Under the pieces are notes generated by a model. The model was not told where the DNA came from and searched no databases. It was given only the letters and a program-made list of their open reading frames with translations. A program made the position numbers and the translations under genes. A stretch of 32,496 nucleotides of DNA from Salinicola peritrichatus (lineage in GTDB: Bacteria > Pseudomonadota > Gammaproteobacteria > Pseudomonadales > Halomonadaceae), in the NCBI RefSeq assembly GCF_003206715.1, contig NZ_PZJU01000075.1, positions 1 through 32,496 of the forward strand, written 5' to 3'. Below, one piece after another: positions 32,406-32,496 of the stretch (within the stretch, counting starts at the first letter, position 1; each line of letters begins with the position of its first letter).

Positions 32406-32496
32406 ATCGACGTCGTAACCTCTCACCAGGAGCGATTGACGACGTTGCGCCTGGAATGGGGAGCGAAAAAAGCAAGCGAAAAAAAACCGCCGACTC

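Noticed and set aside
32406-32496. Inverted repeat ACGTCGT/ACGACGT and A-runs at the right edge
   Set aside because: Short stem with a long loop; the A-runs continue to the window edge and no feature can be defined.

Overview
The window is GC-rich chromosomal DNA from a gammaproteobacterium. Gene content and protein style (an EntD-like phosphopantetheinyl transferase, an LpxO-like enzyme, TonB/Fur iron genes, an acidic secreted PRC-barrel protein) fit a halophilic Halomonadaceae-type organism such as Halomonas or Salinicola. That assignment is an inference from protein style; no marker gene proves it.

Layout. Positions 1-1160 are the end of an integrated element: a tyrosine recombinase cut by the window edge, reading away from a CAT-anticodon tRNA (1161-1237, minus strand) that is the probable attachment site. 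Positions 1321-3648 hold host genes on the plus strand: a YceI-like periplasmic protein, a 4'-phosphopantetheinyl transferase and an LpxO-like hydroxylase, closed by a strong 12-bp hairpin. Positions 3852-13597 are the core of an iron-acquisition locus: an AraC/PchR-type regulator, a FoxA/FhuA-type TonB receptor, a three-gene NRPS-independent siderophore pathway (PLP decarboxylase, N-hydroxylase, fused acyltransferase-synthetase, matching the dfoJ-dfoA-dfoC order of desferrioxamine loci), and an orphan FecI-like sigma factor behind a clear Fur box.

Positions 13604-15266 (minus) carry a GNAT acetyltransferase overlapping an unknown membrane protein. Plus-strand genes follow: an FhuC/FecE-like ATPase, an EntS-type MFS exporter with an extra C-terminal domain, and a RecQ-family helicase whose start overlaps the exporter stop. 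After a zinc alcohol dehydrogenase (minus), a second iron operon holds a broken FhuE/FpvA-like receptor (one frameshift, one nonsense codon), a possible 34-codon ORF, an FhuD-like binding protein and a double-length FhuB-like permease. A PvdE/SyrD-type ABC exporter converges on it.

The right end (28626-32405) leaves the iron theme: a LysR regulator divergent from a quinone-oxidoreductase-like enzyme, an AEC-family permease, and a secreted PRC-barrel protein with an 11-residue repeat tail.

How the parts work together (inference): under iron limitation Fur releases the receptor, siderophore and sigma genes. A diamine made by decarboxylation is N-hydroxylated, acylated and condensed into a hydroxamate siderophore. 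The MFS and/or ABC exporter secretes it. The ferric complex returns through the intact receptor and the FhuD-FhuB-FhuC importer, whose ATPase gene lies about 7.7 kb from the other two parts. The second receptor appears to have been lost. I see no CRISPR array, rRNA, insertion sequence or replication origin.
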